Shown here: positions 18,871 to 29,503 of the stretch, piece by piece
Position numbering within the stretch: the first letter of the stretch is position 1
Layout: the number at the start of each line of letters is the position of its first letter
Assembly (NCBI RefSeq): GCF_003344045.1
Contig: NZ_QFWX01000005.1
Span: 354,528-418,527 of the forward strand
DNA from: Marinobacter vulgaris
Lineage (GTDB): Bacteria; Pseudomonadota; Gammaproteobacteria; Pseudomonadales; Oleiphilaceae
Direction of reading: 5' to 3'
Length of the DNA stretch: 64,000 nucleotides
Notes under the pieces: model-generated
What the model was told of the DNA's origin: nothing
The model's input: the letters and a program-made list of their open reading frames with translations, nothing else
Database searches by the model: none
Translations under genes and position numbers: made by a program

Positions 18871-18924
18871 ATTGTCTGACAAGTTATCTGAGGATATCAG
18901 ATTGTGATCCGGGGATATTGTCTG
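18871..18924. promoter_or_regulatory. Candidate operator elements between araC-type gene and fadH
   Basis: The 131-bp divergent intergenic region holds a palindrome ATCTGA-GGATA-TCAGAT at 18886-18902. It also holds a direct repeat ATTGTCTG at 18871-18878 and 18917-18924, start-to-start distance 46 bp. Direct repeats are the usual form of AraC-family sites. Function is inferred only from position and symmetry. Confidence 0.4.
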
Positions 18925-18982
18925 GTTCAAGCTCCGGGAATACCTTAGAGCCCATAATTCGGCATCGCCGGCCAAACAATGA

Positions 18983-21058
<2,076 letters not shown>

Positions 21059-21214
21059 GAGCATGAGGGTGGTCCGTGGCCGGGGTCAGGAGCAATAACC
21101 GTGCTTCATGCCCCATGATCACAAAACGTTGCACTTTTCCTCTGTCCAGCGGGCACTGACCCGCTAGACTACAATCCGGAAGTCTGTCAGTTTTTCGGAG
21201 AGTGGGAGTCTGCA

Positions 21215-22465
21215 ATGGGGTCTGCCGACCAGGCGCATGATGGTTATTCGGCGGTAATGTTCATGGACGGCAGCAGTGTGTCGAGGCAGATGCGTGCGTC
21301 GGAGTTTGGTGCCTTTCTTGATGGCTACGTAGGGCTTTCGGATCTCGCGGACACCGACGTCAAGGCTGTGTATGTGCTTCTGGGTGCCGATCTTCACGTG
21401 CAGTCCCTGGTGTTTTTCCGTATCTATTTTGATGAAGAGGGTCGGGCAGACAGCCACTGGAATCTGCCGGTGGAGAAGCTCGCAAAAAAGGGTGCCAAGG
21501 GCCCCGACATGGGGGCCGGCCCGATTCGCCTGGTATGCCGCAGTCAGTGCCCGGAGTCAGCCAACGCTGAGGAGCTGTGGGATCCGGACATGACTCCGGG
21601 GAGTAACCATTTCCAGGCTATTCGGCGCGCCATTGATGCCAACAGCCTGAAGTTCCGGAAAGTGGAGCCCGAGCCGGAGGAAGATATTCCAGTCCTCGGG
21701 GACGAGTCCCGTTCCCCGGAAGATATCGAATCGTCAGCGGACCGTGTGCGCCTGGCGCGTGTCATCCGTGAACAGCGGCTTCGCATCAAGACGCTGCAAA
21801 GCGTTCACAGGGACGCCCTGTCTGATATTCAGCGGGAGAACCGCCACGAAATGCAGGCGCTGCGCAACGAAATGGCGGAGCTGCAGCAAAAGTTCGAGCG
21901 CCAGAAGCTCAGCAACGAGCAGTTGAAAACGCGCCTTGCCGAGCGTAATGAACAGTACCTGTCGATGCAGGAGCAGATCGCCGGCGGTGATGAGCGCAGG
22001 CAGCGGAATGACGCCACGGCCGATGCCGAGGTTGTTCTGTTGCGGGAACAACTGGAGCGTCGCCAGCGGGAACTGGAGCTGCGGGACGAAAAAATCGTGG
22101 CCCTTGAGCGGGAAAACCACGAACTGCTTCACCAGGCACCGACCGAAGACTCGTTCATGGAGCATCTGCAAAGTCACTCGGTTTTTCTGGTGGCGTATCA
22201 CCCCGGCGTTGGTCACATCACCCTGCCATACGACGATATTGAAACCTACTTCCGTAACCCGGTGGCCTATGCTGCCGAGCGCTGTGGCCTGAACGAGCCC
22301 GCCTACAGGGAATGGCTGGAGCATTACGAGAGCCCGGTCTGCCATCATCGCAATGATGACGGCAGCCTTTGTGACGAACCGGTCATGCGGGTCAGTCAGC
22401 CCGCCGACTTCCGGCCGGGAATCGATGATCGTTGCGAAAAGCACCAGCCGCAGACCGAGAACTGA
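21215..22465 (+). CDS. Coiled-coil protein of unknown function with C-terminal Cys/His cluster
   Basis: A 416-residue soluble protein I do not recognise. An N-terminal globular part (1-150) reads VYVLLGADLHVQSLVFFRIYFDEEG. An acidic linker (about 150-172) and a long coiled coil (about 178-310, highly charged, Gln/Glu/Arg/Leu-rich) follow. The C-terminal part (about 315-416) ends with the spaced residues C-H-H, C, C and E-K-H within CHHRNDDGSLCDEPV and DRCEKHQP. The latter could bind a metal ion, by inference. The ATG follows GAGAGTGGGAG. It precedes nadK on the same strand, 131 bp apart. Confidence 0.82.
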   Translation: MGSADQAHDGYSAVMFMDGSSVSRQMRASEFGAFLDGYVGLSDLADTDVKAVYVLLGADLHVQSLVFFRIYFDEEGRADSHWNLPVEKLAKKGAKGPDMGAGPIRLVCRSQCPESANAEELWDPDMTPGSNHFQAIRRAIDANSLKFRKVEPEPEEDIPVLGDESRSPEDIESSADRVRLARVIREQRLRIKTLQSVHRDALSDIQRENRHEMQALRNEMAELQQKFERQKLSNEQLKTRLAERNEQYLSMQEQIAGGDERRQRNDATADAEVVLLREQLERRQRELELRDEKIVALERENHELLHQAPTEDSFMEHLQSHSVFLVAYHPGVGHITLPYDDIETYFRNPVAYAAERCGLNEPAYREWLEHYESPVCHHRNDDGSLCDEPVMRVSQPADFRPGIDDRCEKHQPQTEN

Positions 22466-22596
22466 CGCCGCATTACCTGCCCTCGACGGGATCTTTTTTC
22501 AGAATCAGGCCGTATTTCGTTACTATGGTCCCCAGACCTTTCCGGGAGGCCAGCCAGATCGCCCCCCGGCCCATACAGATATCCACAGGAAGCTAC

Positions 22597-23481
22597 ATGG
22601 ATCAATTCAGAAACATTGGCGTGATTGGCCGCATGGGCAGTGTCAAAGTGGTCGAGTCGCTGCGTCAGCTCAAACAGTATCTGGTCAACAACCACTATCA
22701 CGTGATCATCGAAGAAGACACGGCCAGCATGTTGCCAGGGCATGGCCTGCAGGTGGCAAGCAAAAAGCTTCTCGGGGAAATCTGTGATCTGGTGATTGTT
22801 GTGGGTGGAGACGGCAGCCTGCTGGGCGCAGCCAGGGAACTGGCCAAGTCCAAAATTCCGCTATTGGGCGTCAATCGCGGCCGGCTGGGCTTTCTGACCG
22901 ACATATCACCATCCGATCTGGAAGAGCGGCTGGGCAAGGTCCTTCAGGGCGAATATATCGAAGAGACGCGATTCCTGCTGGACGGGCATGTGGAGCGCAA
23001 CGGCCAGCCCCTGGGTTTCGGGACTGCCCTCAACGATGTCGTGCTCCATCCCGGCAAATCCACCCGGATGATCGGTTTTGACCTGTATATCGACGGACAT
23101 TTCGTATACAGCCAGCGGTCAGATGGACTTATCGTGGCGACTCCAACCGGGTCGACTGCGTATTCGCTGTCGGCGGGAGGGCCCATCATGCATCCCAAAC
23201 TGGATGCCGTGGTATTGGTGCCGATGTTCCCGCATACGCTGAGTAGCCGCCCGATCGTGGTGGATGGCAAAAGCGAGATCAAGCTGGTGATTGGTGAGAC
23301 CAATGAAACTTACCCGCAAATCAGTTTTGACGGCCAGATGAACATTGCCTGTGCACCCGGCGATATCATCCGTATCACCAAGAAGCCTTTCAAGATCCGC
23401 CTTATTCATCCCGCGGACCACAATTTTTACGCCACATGCCGGGACAAGCTGGGCTGGGCCAGTGAGATTGCAGCGAGTTAA
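22597..23481 (+). CDS. nadK: NAD kinase
   Basis: Phosphorylates NAD to NADP. The 294-residue product has the nucleotide-binding GGDGS at 70-74 (LVIVVGGDGSLLGAAREL), GRLGFLTDI, and the NAD-binding PTGSTAYSLSAGGPI. The open frame runs back to 22432, but the ATG at 22597 with ACAGGA 6 nt upstream begins the family (MDQFRNIGVIGR). A phosphoesterase gene starts 4 bp after the stop, so the two are probably translated from one message. Confidence 0.96.
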   Translation: MDQFRNIGVIGRMGSVKVVESLRQLKQYLVNNHYHVIIEEDTASMLPGHGLQVASKKLLGEICDLVIVVGGDGSLLGAARELAKSKIPLLGVNRGRLGFLTDISPSDLEERLGKVLQGEYIEETRFLLDGHVERNGQPLGFGTALNDVVLHPGKSTRMIGFDLYIDGHFVYSQRSDGLIVATPTGSTAYSLSAGGPIMHPKLDAVVLVPMFPHTLSSRPIVVDGKSEIKLVIGETNETYPQISFDGQMNIACAPGDIIRITKKPFKIRLIHPADHNFYATCRDKLGWASEIAAS

Positions 23482-23485
23482 AAAC

Positions 23486-24499
23486 ATGGTAGGACAGGCT
23501 AGATCCGCAAGCCGCGGCTACGACATCATCGGCGATATTCACGGATGCGCCCACACCCTGGAGCGCCTGCTGGCCCAGATGGGCTACCGCAAGGTCAACG
23601 GTGTTTACGAACACCCGCGGCGGCAGGCCATATTTATCGGCGATATTATTGACCGGGGCCCGCGTATCCGTGAGTCCCTGCATCTGGTGCGGGACATGGT
23701 TGACCACGGCTCTGCCCGCATTGTGATGGGCAATCACGAATACAACGCACTCGGTTACTGTACCCGCGCCCGGCCGGGCAGCGGCAAGACTTTCCTGCGT
23801 GAGCACAATGCCCGGCACGACCGGCTTATCCGCGAGACCCTTGAGCAGTTCGAGCATTATCCCCATGAATGGAACGAGTTTCTGGAGTGGTTCTACACCA
23901 TTCCGTTGTTCATTGATGAGTCGGACTTCCGGGCGGTGCACGCGTGCTGGGACAGTGACCTGATCAACAAATTCAAGGAAAGCCAGGGTGGGGCCTGTAT
24001 TGACGACGATTTTCTCCACGCCTCTGCTGCCATTGAGTCTTTCGCCGGCCAGGTGATGGATACCCTTTTGCGAGGTACTGATCTTCGGTTGCCGCCAGGT
24101 GTGAAGATCACCGGCAAGGATGGCTATGTGAGAGAGTTCTTTCGTACCAAGTTCTGGGCAGACAATCCCAGAACCTACGCCGATGTGGTGTTCCAGCCGG
24201 ATCCGCTGCCAGAAGAGGTTGCCAGCCGCGAGCTCACGGACGCGGAGCGCAGCCAGTTGATCAGCTATCCGTCTTCGGCACCGCCCGTGTTCGTGGGGCA
24301 TTACTGGATGGAAGGTGAGCCGGCGCCGCTCAAACACAACGTCGCCTGTATCGATTTCAGTGCCGTCAAATACGGCAAACTGGTGGCCTATCGGCTGGAC
24401 GGCGAGCGCACGTTGTCCCGGGACAAGTTCGTCTGGGTGGATGTTGAGCGGCCGGAACAGCCGGATTATCCCACCAGCGAAGACAGCGTGGCGAGGTAG
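23486..24499 (+). CDS. Calcineurin-like metallophosphoesterase
   Basis: A 337-residue dinuclear-metal phosphatase. The signature blocks are GDIHG near residue 16, GDIIDRGPRIRE near 52 and GNHEYNALGY near 82, followed by C-terminal histidines in VGHYWM. This order fits the PrpE/ApaH-like protein or dinucleotide phosphatase group, and the substrate is unknown. It starts 4 bp after nadK and ends 3 bp before the rhomboid gene, so the three form a tight operon. A dinucleotide substrate would fit the nadK context, but that is inference. Confidence 0.85.
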   Translation: MVGQARSASRGYDIIGDIHGCAHTLERLLAQMGYRKVNGVYEHPRRQAIFIGDIIDRGPRIRESLHLVRDMVDHGSARIVMGNHEYNALGYCTRARPGSGKTFLREHNARHDRLIRETLEQFEHYPHEWNEFLEWFYTIPLFIDESDFRAVHACWDSDLINKFKESQGGACIDDDFLHASAAIESFAGQVMDTLLRGTDLRLPPGVKITGKDGYVREFFRTKFWADNPRTYADVVFQPDPLPEEVASRELTDAERSQLISYPSSAPPVFVGHYWMEGEPAPLKHNVACIDFSAVKYGKLVAYRLDGERTLSRDKFVWVDVERPEQPDYPTSEDSVAR

Positions 24500-24502
24500 C
24501 CT

Positions 24503-25378
24503 GTGTACCGAATCAAGCAGATCGACACCTCGATCAACCTGGAAGGCTTCAGTCGCTGGCTTAAAGAGCAGGGGGTGGACCACCGGATTACCGAGGAGGG
24601 CGGATACCAGGTGCTGTGGCTGGAAAACCCCGAGCATACGGAACCAGTCCTGCAGGCCCTTGAGCGGTTCCTGAGCGAGCCGGAGGTTCAGCAGGCGGTG
24701 AATACAACCGCACAGTCGCCGGTGTTTGTCGGGGGCCGCTGGCAGCCGTCACCACGCCATGCACCGGTGGTGCTTGGAATGATCATTCTGGCGGTACTGA
24801 TGGCGTGGGTCACTGGCATGGGGCAGAACCAGCTCTCCACCCTGCTGATGTTTGTGGACCCTCGGGTTTACGAGTGGGGCAGCATGGCAGAGCGTGTCCA
24901 GGCACTGTCCTCAACATTGGCAAGTGGTCAGGTATGGCGCCTGATTACGCCGGATTTTTTGCACTTCAGCTGGACTCACATCCTGTTCAATTCTGTCATG
25001 CTCTGGTTCCTGGGGAGCCAGATTGAATGGTTCGATGGTCGTGTCCGGTTGCTGGTGTTGTTTGTGGTGACCAGTCTGTTGTCCAACGGATTGCAGTATA
25101 TCGTCTCCGGCCCGCTGTTCGGCGGGCTGTCCGGCGTGGTTTACGGCATTCTCGGCTATTGCTGGCTCAGCCAGCGGCAGGTCCCCAGGTTTCAGTTTCC
25201 CCCCGCATTGATTACCTTTGCGGTGGCCTGGATGGTCATCGGGTTCACATCCCTGCCGGAAGTTCTGGGGTTGGGGCGAATGGCGAATGAGGCCCATCTG
25301 GGGGGCTTTGTGGCCGGCCTGGCCCTGGCCGCGATTTTGCCGGTACCAAAAAAAGCCCCGCGAAATCGCGGGGCATAA
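24503..25378 (+). CDS. Rhomboid family intramembrane serine protease (GlpG-like)
   Basis: Cleaves membrane proteins within the bilayer. The 291-residue protein has a GlpG-type cytosolic N-domain (1-90), then six hydrophobic segments. The catalytic Ser210 is in FGGLSGVVYG, and His265 is in NEAHLGGF. The HFSWTHILFNSVMLWF segment near 154-169 carries the oxyanion-side His and Asn. The start is GTG, 3 bp after the phosphoesterase stop. The final codons (encoding KKAPRNRGA) coincide with a perfect GC-rich hairpin that acts as a terminator for a minus-strand RNA. Confidence 0.9.
   Translation: MYRIKQIDTSINLEGFSRWLKEQGVDHRITEEGGYQVLWLENPEHTEPVLQALERFLSEPEVQQAVNTTAQSPVFVGGRWQPSPRHAPVVLGMIILAVLMAWVTGMGQNQLSTLLMFVDPRVYEWGSMAERVQALSSTLASGQVWRLITPDFLHFSWTHILFNSVMLWFLGSQIEWFDGRVRLLVLFVVTSLLSNGLQYIVSGPLFGGLSGVVYGILGYCWLSQRQVPRFQFPPALITFAVAWMVIGFTSLPEVLGLGRMANEAHLGGFVAGLALAAILPVPKKAPRNRGA
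25348..25374 (-). terminator. Minus-strand intrinsic terminator inside rhomboid 3' end
   Basis: Read on the minus strand, GCCCCGCG-ATTT-CGCGGGGC (25374-25355) is an 8-bp perfect stem with a 4-nt loop, followed by seven T (25354-25348). On the plus strand the hairpin is followed by ATAAAAAG, so it would not terminate the rhomboid transcript. The polarity points to a minus-strand transcript with no annotated gene. Confidence 0.9.
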
Positions 25379-25436
25379 AAAGAGCGTTTAGCTCCTGATG
25401 AGAGAGACCAAATGAACACGACCTTGGTCATTTGGC
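25348..25436 (-). ncRNA. Candidate Fur-repressed small RNA (RyhB/PrrF-like design)
   Basis: A predicted RNA of about 89 nt between a minus-strand promoter and the terminator at 25374-25348. From 5' to 3': a hairpin with arms CCAAATGA/TCATTTGG (25434-25427 and 25414-25407), an unpaired pyrimidine-rich middle containing GGTCTCTCTCATCAGG, a small GAGC-TAAAC-GCTC hairpin followed by five T, then the terminator stem and seven U. No start codon with a ribosome-binding site lies inside. A near-consensus Fur box covers the -10. Bacteria use RNAs of this size and control to shut off iron-containing proteins when iron is scarce. The transcript start is estimated, and identity with RyhB or PrrF by sequence is not claimed. 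Confidence 0.72.
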
Positions 25437-25438
25437 GA

Positions 25439-25457
25439 AATAATGATAATCATTATC
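25439..25457. promoter_or_regulatory. Fur box
   Basis: AATAATGATAATCATTATC matches the 19-bp Fur consensus GATAATGATAATCATTATC at 18 of 19 positions, differing only at the first base. It covers the -10 of the minus-strand promoter at 25443-25472. It also lies 49 bp before the DUF1315 start on the plus strand, so iron control of that gene is a second possibility. Confidence 0.9.
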
Positions 25458-25472
25458 GTTTAATGGTGTCAA
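25443..25472 (-). promoter_or_regulatory. Minus-strand sigma-70 promoter of the candidate sRNA
   Basis: Minus strand: perfect -35 TTGACA (25472-25467), 18-bp spacer, -10 TATCAT (25448-25443; five of six match TATAAT). Transcription would start near 25436. The plus strand in this region offers only weak elements, so the minus direction is preferred. Confidence 0.8.
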
Positions 25473-25505
25473 CGGGTTTGCTCACTTTTTTTGCTGGAGG
25501 ATGAC

Positions 25506-25805
25506 ATGACTTACGAAGAGCTGATTGAGAGGCTGGATCCGGCGGTCTATCAGAGCCTCAAGAGAGCCCTGGAGCTGGGCAAATGGCCGGATGGTCGCAA
25601 GCTTAGCGATGAGCAGCGCTCAATCTGCATGGAGGCGGTTATCTACTACGAGGACCACCACCAGATTCCCAGGGAAGAGCGGGTTGGCTACCTGGATCGT
25701 GGCAAGAAGGCGGGAACAGCCTGTGACCCCAGCGTGAGCCGTACCGCTGGTAACTCCACCAACGGGGCGGCAGACTCCGACCAGTTCTTCGAGGTGAAGT
25801 CTTGA
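25506..25805 (+). CDS. DUF1315 (YeaC-like) small protein
   Basis: A 99-residue protein of unknown role. The opening MTYEELIERLDPAVYQSLKRALELGKWPDGRKLSDEQR and the EAVIYYEDHH block are the conserved core of the DUF1315 family. The C-terminal 30 residues are low-complexity and poorly conserved-looking. GGAGG (25496-25500) is 5 nt before the ATG at 25506; an upstream ATG at 25501 leads to an immediate stop. A Fur box lies 49 bp upstream. It overlaps the next gene by 4 bp, so they are translationally coupled. Confidence 0.87.
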   Translation: MTYEELIERLDPAVYQSLKRALELGKWPDGRKLSDEQRSICMEAVIYYEDHHQIPREERVGYLDRGKKAGTACDPSVSRTAGNSTNGAADSDQFFEVKS

Positions 25806-26644
25806 CCCCACTGGTTGATGTCACCGGTCGCCTGCGCAAGATGCCGGCAGAACCGGGCCAGCCGGTCAGTTATACCATTCGGGTGGGTGACACCCGTGTG
25901 CCTTTGAACGAGATGCTGGGATACCCCGTGCAGTTCGATTTTGACGGGGTGATACGCTGCATCAATTGCGACCGCAAGACCAACAAGAGTTTCAGTCAGG
26001 GTTTCTGCTATCCGTGCTTTCGCAAACTGGCGGCCTGTGACAGCTGTATCATGAGCCCGGAAAAGTGCCATTATCACCAGGGCACCTGCCGTGAGCCGGA
26101 GTGGGGTGAAAGCCACTGCATGGTTGAACATGTGGTTTATCTGGCCAACTCGTCCGGCCTGAAAGTCGGCATTACCCGGGGCTCGCAGGTACCCACCCGC
26201 TGGATTGATCAGGGCGCTGTTGACGCTATTCCCATGGTACGTGTGGCCACCCGCCAACTGGCGGGCTTCGTTGAGGTGGCCTGCAAAAAGTACGTGGCGG
26301 ATCGCACCAACTGGCGGACGATGCTGAAGGGCGACATACCAGAGCTGGATCTGGTTGCAGAGCGAGGTCGCATCCTCGATCTGATTGCCGACGACCTGTC
26401 CGAACTTCGGGCCACCCATGGTGAAAACACCATCAGAGCGGTCGAAGAAGCTGGCCTTGCCCTGGGTTATCCGGTCCAGGTGTGGCCCCGGACGGTAAAA
26501 ACCCATAATCTGGACAAATTACCCACCGCGGAGGGTGTGCTGCAGGGGATCAAGGGCCAGTATCTGCTTCTGGACACGGGCGTCATCAATATCCGCAAGT
26601 ACACCGGTTACGAAATCCGCTTCCGGGTCTTTCCGAACAGCTGA
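25802..26644 (+). CDS. DUF2797 family protein with cysteine-rich segment
   Basis: A 280-residue protein of unknown function. A Cys-rich segment (C53, C56, C69, C72, C79, C82, C89 and C96, in pairs such as CINC, CYPC and CDSC) looks like a zinc- or Fe-S-binding ribbon. It is followed by VVYLANSSGLKVGITRGSQVPTRWIDQGA (about 117-145), which resembles a GIY-YIG-like nuclease fold. The start is TTG overlapping the DUF1315 stop (tcTTGAcc); GAGGTGAAG lies upstream. Next to pepN downstream. Whether it cuts nucleic acid is unknown. Confidence 0.8.
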   Translation: MTPLVDVTGRLRKMPAEPGQPVSYTIRVGDTRVPLNEMLGYPVQFDFDGVIRCINCDRKTNKSFSQGFCYPCFRKLAACDSCIMSPEKCHYHQGTCREPEWGESHCMVEHVVYLANSSGLKVGITRGSQVPTRWIDQGAVDAIPMVRVATRQLAGFVEVACKKYVADRTNWRTMLKGDIPELDLVAERGRILDLIADDLSELRATHGENTIRAVEEAGLALGYPVQVWPRTVKTHNLDKLPTAEGVLQGIKGQYLLLDTGVINIRKYTGYEIRFRVFPNS

Positions 26645-26674
26645 ACCAGGCCCAACCAATTCTGGAGATAACCA

Positions 26675-29323
26675 ATGCGTACCAACCAGCCACAGACCAT
26701 TTACCTGAAGGATTACCGCGTCCCCGTTTTTCTGGTGGATCACGTGGATCTTCGATTCGAGCTGTTTGAAGACGGGGCACGAGTTCATAGCGTCCTGTCC
26801 ATGCGCCGTAACCCTGACAGCGACAGTTCAGACACGAGTGTCGAGCTGAACAGCGATACCCTGACTAAGCTGGAGTCCCTCAGCCTGGATGGCAAAGAAC
26901 TGGGGATAGACGCCTACGAGGACAGCGTCGACAGGCTGGTGATTCATGACGTTCCGGACCACTTTGAACTGGGTGTGGTGACCTGGCTTGAACCCCAGAA
27001 TAACACTCGCCTGGAAGGGCTTTACCAGTCTTCCGGTATGTTCTGTACCCAGTGTGAGGCTGAAGGCTTCCGCTGCATCACCTACTTCCCCGATCGCCCG
27101 GATGTAATGGCCCGTTTCCGCACCCGCATCGAGGCGGACAAGGCCAGCTTTCCCATCCTGCTTTCCAACGGCAATGATGTGGAAAAGGGCGATCTGGACG
27201 GTGGCAGGCACTTCGTGACCTGGGAGGATCCGTTCCCGAAACCCTCCTATCTGTTTGCCCTGGTTGCCGGCGACCTGGTGGAAAAGCGTGACAGCTTCCG
27301 CACCCTGTCCGGGCGCGATATCGACCTGCGCATGTACGTGGAGCCGCGCAACTCAGACAAGTGCGATCACGCCATGGACTCCCTGAAGCGTGCCATGCGC
27401 TGGGATGAAGAGGTTTACGGCCGCGAATACGATCTGGACATTTTCATGATTGTTGCAGTGGATGATTTCAACATGGGTGCCATGGAGAACAAGGGGCTGA
27501 ATATTTTCAACTCCTCATGCGTGCTGGCCAGCCAGGAAACCGCGACGGATATGGCGTTCCAGCGTATCGAGTCCATCGTTGCCCATGAGTATTTTCACAA
27601 CTGGTCCGGTAACCGGGTTACCTGCCGCGACTGGTTCCAGCTGAGCCTGAAAGAAGGCTTCACAGTGTTCCGGGATTCGCAATTCTCTGCCGATATGGGT
27701 TCGCCCACGGTCAAGCGCATCGAAGACGCCACCATGCTGCGCACGGCCCAGTTTGCCGAGGATTCCGGCCCCATGGCCCATCCTGTGCGCCCCGAGTCCT
27801 ACATGGAAATCACCAACTTCTACACCCTGACCATCTATGAGAAGGGTTGCGAAGTGGTGGGCATGATCCATACGCTGCTCGGCCCGGACATGTTCCGCAA
27901 GGGTAGTGACCTCTACTTTGAGCGCCATGACGGCCAGGCCGTGACCACGGACGACTTCGTCCGGGCCATGGAAGACGCCAGCGGCCGGGATCTGTCCCAG
28001 TTCCGCCTCTGGTATGAACAGGCCGGCACGCCTGAGCTCACGGTAAAGGATGAATATGACCAGGCCGCCGGAATCTACCGTCTTAGGATTGACCAGAGAA
28101 TCCCCGATACCCCGGGCCAGACCAACAAGAAGCCGCAGCATATCCCCTTTGCCATTGGGCTTCTGGGCGCTGATGGCGAATCCCTGCCGCTGAAACTCAG
28201 TGCCACCGATGCCGACGAACCAACAGACCGTGTTCTCGAGTTGACAGAAGCCAGCCACACCTTTGAATTCCATGGCGTGTCTGAGTGCCCGGTTCCGTCA
28301 CTGCTGAGAAACTTCTCGGCGCCGGTCAGGGTTTACTATCCGTGGACGCGGGAGCAGTTGATGTTCCTTATGAGTCACGATCCGGACGGGTTCAATCGCT
28401 GGGATGCCGGCCAGCGACTGGCCGTTGATGTGATCAGCGGGCTTGTTGGAGAGGCTGGCAGCGAAGCGGTTGATTCCGGACTGACGGAAGCCTACCGGGG
28501 CCTGCTGACCGATACATCCCTGGACCAGGCGCTGGTTGCGAAAATGCTGCAGTTGCCCTCCGAAGCTTACCTGATTGAGTTGGCTGACAAGCCCAATGTG
28601 CCTGACATTCACCGCGCCCGCGAAAAGGTGCTTGGGCACCTTGCGACTGCTTTGCGGGATGATCTGCTTGCCTGCTATAAGCGCAACTCTGTCGAGGGTC
28701 GTTATGAGGTGACGCCGCAAGCCGTTGCCCGCAGGAGTCTGCGAAATACCGCGCTTGCGTGGTTGCTGCATACGGATGATGAGGAGGGCCGGGCACTGGC
28801 GGAAAGCCAGTTTGCCAAGGCAGACAATATGACCGACCGCATGGGGGCATTGCGCGCGCTGGTGAACTCCGGTTACGAACAGGAGTGTAAACAGATGCTG
28901 GACGCCTTCTATGAGCAGTGGAAGGCAGACCCTCAGGTGGTGGAGCAGTGGTTTGCAGTGCAGGCCGGCAGCAGCCGCACCGGAGGGCTTTCCAGAATTC
29001 GCGAGTTGATGTCGCACCCCGCTTTCGACTGGAAAAACCCCAACAAGATTCGCTCCGTTATCGGCGTGTTTGCCGGTCAGAATCTCCCGGCGTTCCATGC
29101 TGAAGACGGCTCAGGCTATCGCTTCCTGGAGGAGCAGGTGCGCCGCCTGGACGACAGCAACCCGCAGATCGCCGCGAGACTGGTATCGCCGCTGACACGC
29201 TGGCGCAAGTATGCACCGGTGCACGGTGAACAGATGAAAAAAGCACTTGAAGCCATCAGGGATAAATCCGGCCTGTCCCGTGATGTCTACGAGGTGGTTC
29301 ACAAGAGTCTTGCGGGCCAGTAA
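26675..29323 (+). CDS. pepN: Aminopeptidase N
   Basis: Zinc metallopeptidase that removes N-terminal residues from peptides in the cytoplasm. The 882-residue product matches the family length. GAMENKG (268-274) binds the peptide N-terminus. HEYFHNW (H304, E305, H308) with a downstream Glu in LKEGFTVFRD forms the M1 zinc site, and ENKGLNIFNSS is characteristic of the proteobacterial PepN group. CTGGAGAT is just upstream of the ATG. It is 30 bp after the DUF2797 gene and may belong to the same transcript. Confidence 0.96.
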   Translation: MRTNQPQTIYLKDYRVPVFLVDHVDLRFELFEDGARVHSVLSMRRNPDSDSSDTSVELNSDTLTKLESLSLDGKELGIDAYEDSVDRLVIHDVPDHFELGVVTWLEPQNNTRLEGLYQSSGMFCTQCEAEGFRCITYFPDRPDVMARFRTRIEADKASFPILLSNGNDVEKGDLDGGRHFVTWEDPFPKPSYLFALVAGDLVEKRDSFRTLSGRDIDLRMYVEPRNSDKCDHAMDSLKRAMRWDEEVYGREYDLDIFMIVAVDDFNMGAMENKGLNIFNSSCVLASQETATDMAFQRIESIVAHEYFHNWSGNRVTCRDWFQLSLKEGFTVFRDSQFSADMGSPTVKRIEDATMLRTAQFAEDSGPMAHPVRPESYMEITNFYTLTIYEKGCEVVGMIHTLLGPDMFRKGSDLYFERHDGQAVTTDDFVRAMEDASGRDLSQFRLWYEQAGTPELTVKDEYDQAAGIYRLRIDQRIPDTPGQTNKKPQHIPFAIGLLGADGESLPLKLSATDADEPTDRVLELTEASHTFEFHGVSECPVPSLLRNFSAPVRVYYPWTREQLMFLMSHDPDGFNRWDAGQRLAVDVISGLVGEAGSEAVDSGLTEAYRGLLTDTSLDQALVAKMLQLPSEAYLIELADKPNVPDIHRAREKVLGHLATALRDDLLACYKRNSVEGRYEVTPQAVARRSLRNTALAWLLHTDDEEGRALAESQFAKADNMTDRMGALRALVNSGYEQECKQMLDAFYEQWKADPQVVEQWFAVQAGSSRTGGLSRIRELMSHPAFDWKNPNKIRSVIGVFAGQNLPAFHAEDGSGYRFLEEQVRRLDDSNPQIAARLVSPLTRWRKYAPVHGEQMKKALEAIRDKSGLSRDVYEVVHKSLAGQ

Positions 29324-29503
29324 GAGGAGCTGTAAATCGTGTCCGCCTGTGTTTAAGCGGCCTGCCGCAGGCGGATACAAAATCGCACTTTCGGTCGATA
29401 GACAATATCGGCCAATCGGTTAGTCTGTCAGCCGCCGGTATTCCATGACAACACAATAAAAAAAGCCTTACACAGGGCTTCCAGACAGGTTTAGGGTTAA
29501 ATA
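29324..29503. other. Intergenic region before DUF1329 gene
   Basis: 180 bp without a gene. It holds a short GC-rich inverted repeat (GCCTGC/GCAGGC around 29360-29372) and an A-rich stretch followed by AAGCC/GGGCTT arms near 29464-29480. I see no clear terminator or consensus promoter. Confidence 0.5.

Noticed and set aside
23402..24637. 411-residue minus-strand open frame
   Set aside because: Antisense to the end of nadK, the phosphoesterase and the rhomboid start; no recognisable motif, while all three plus-strand genes carry clear catalytic motifs.
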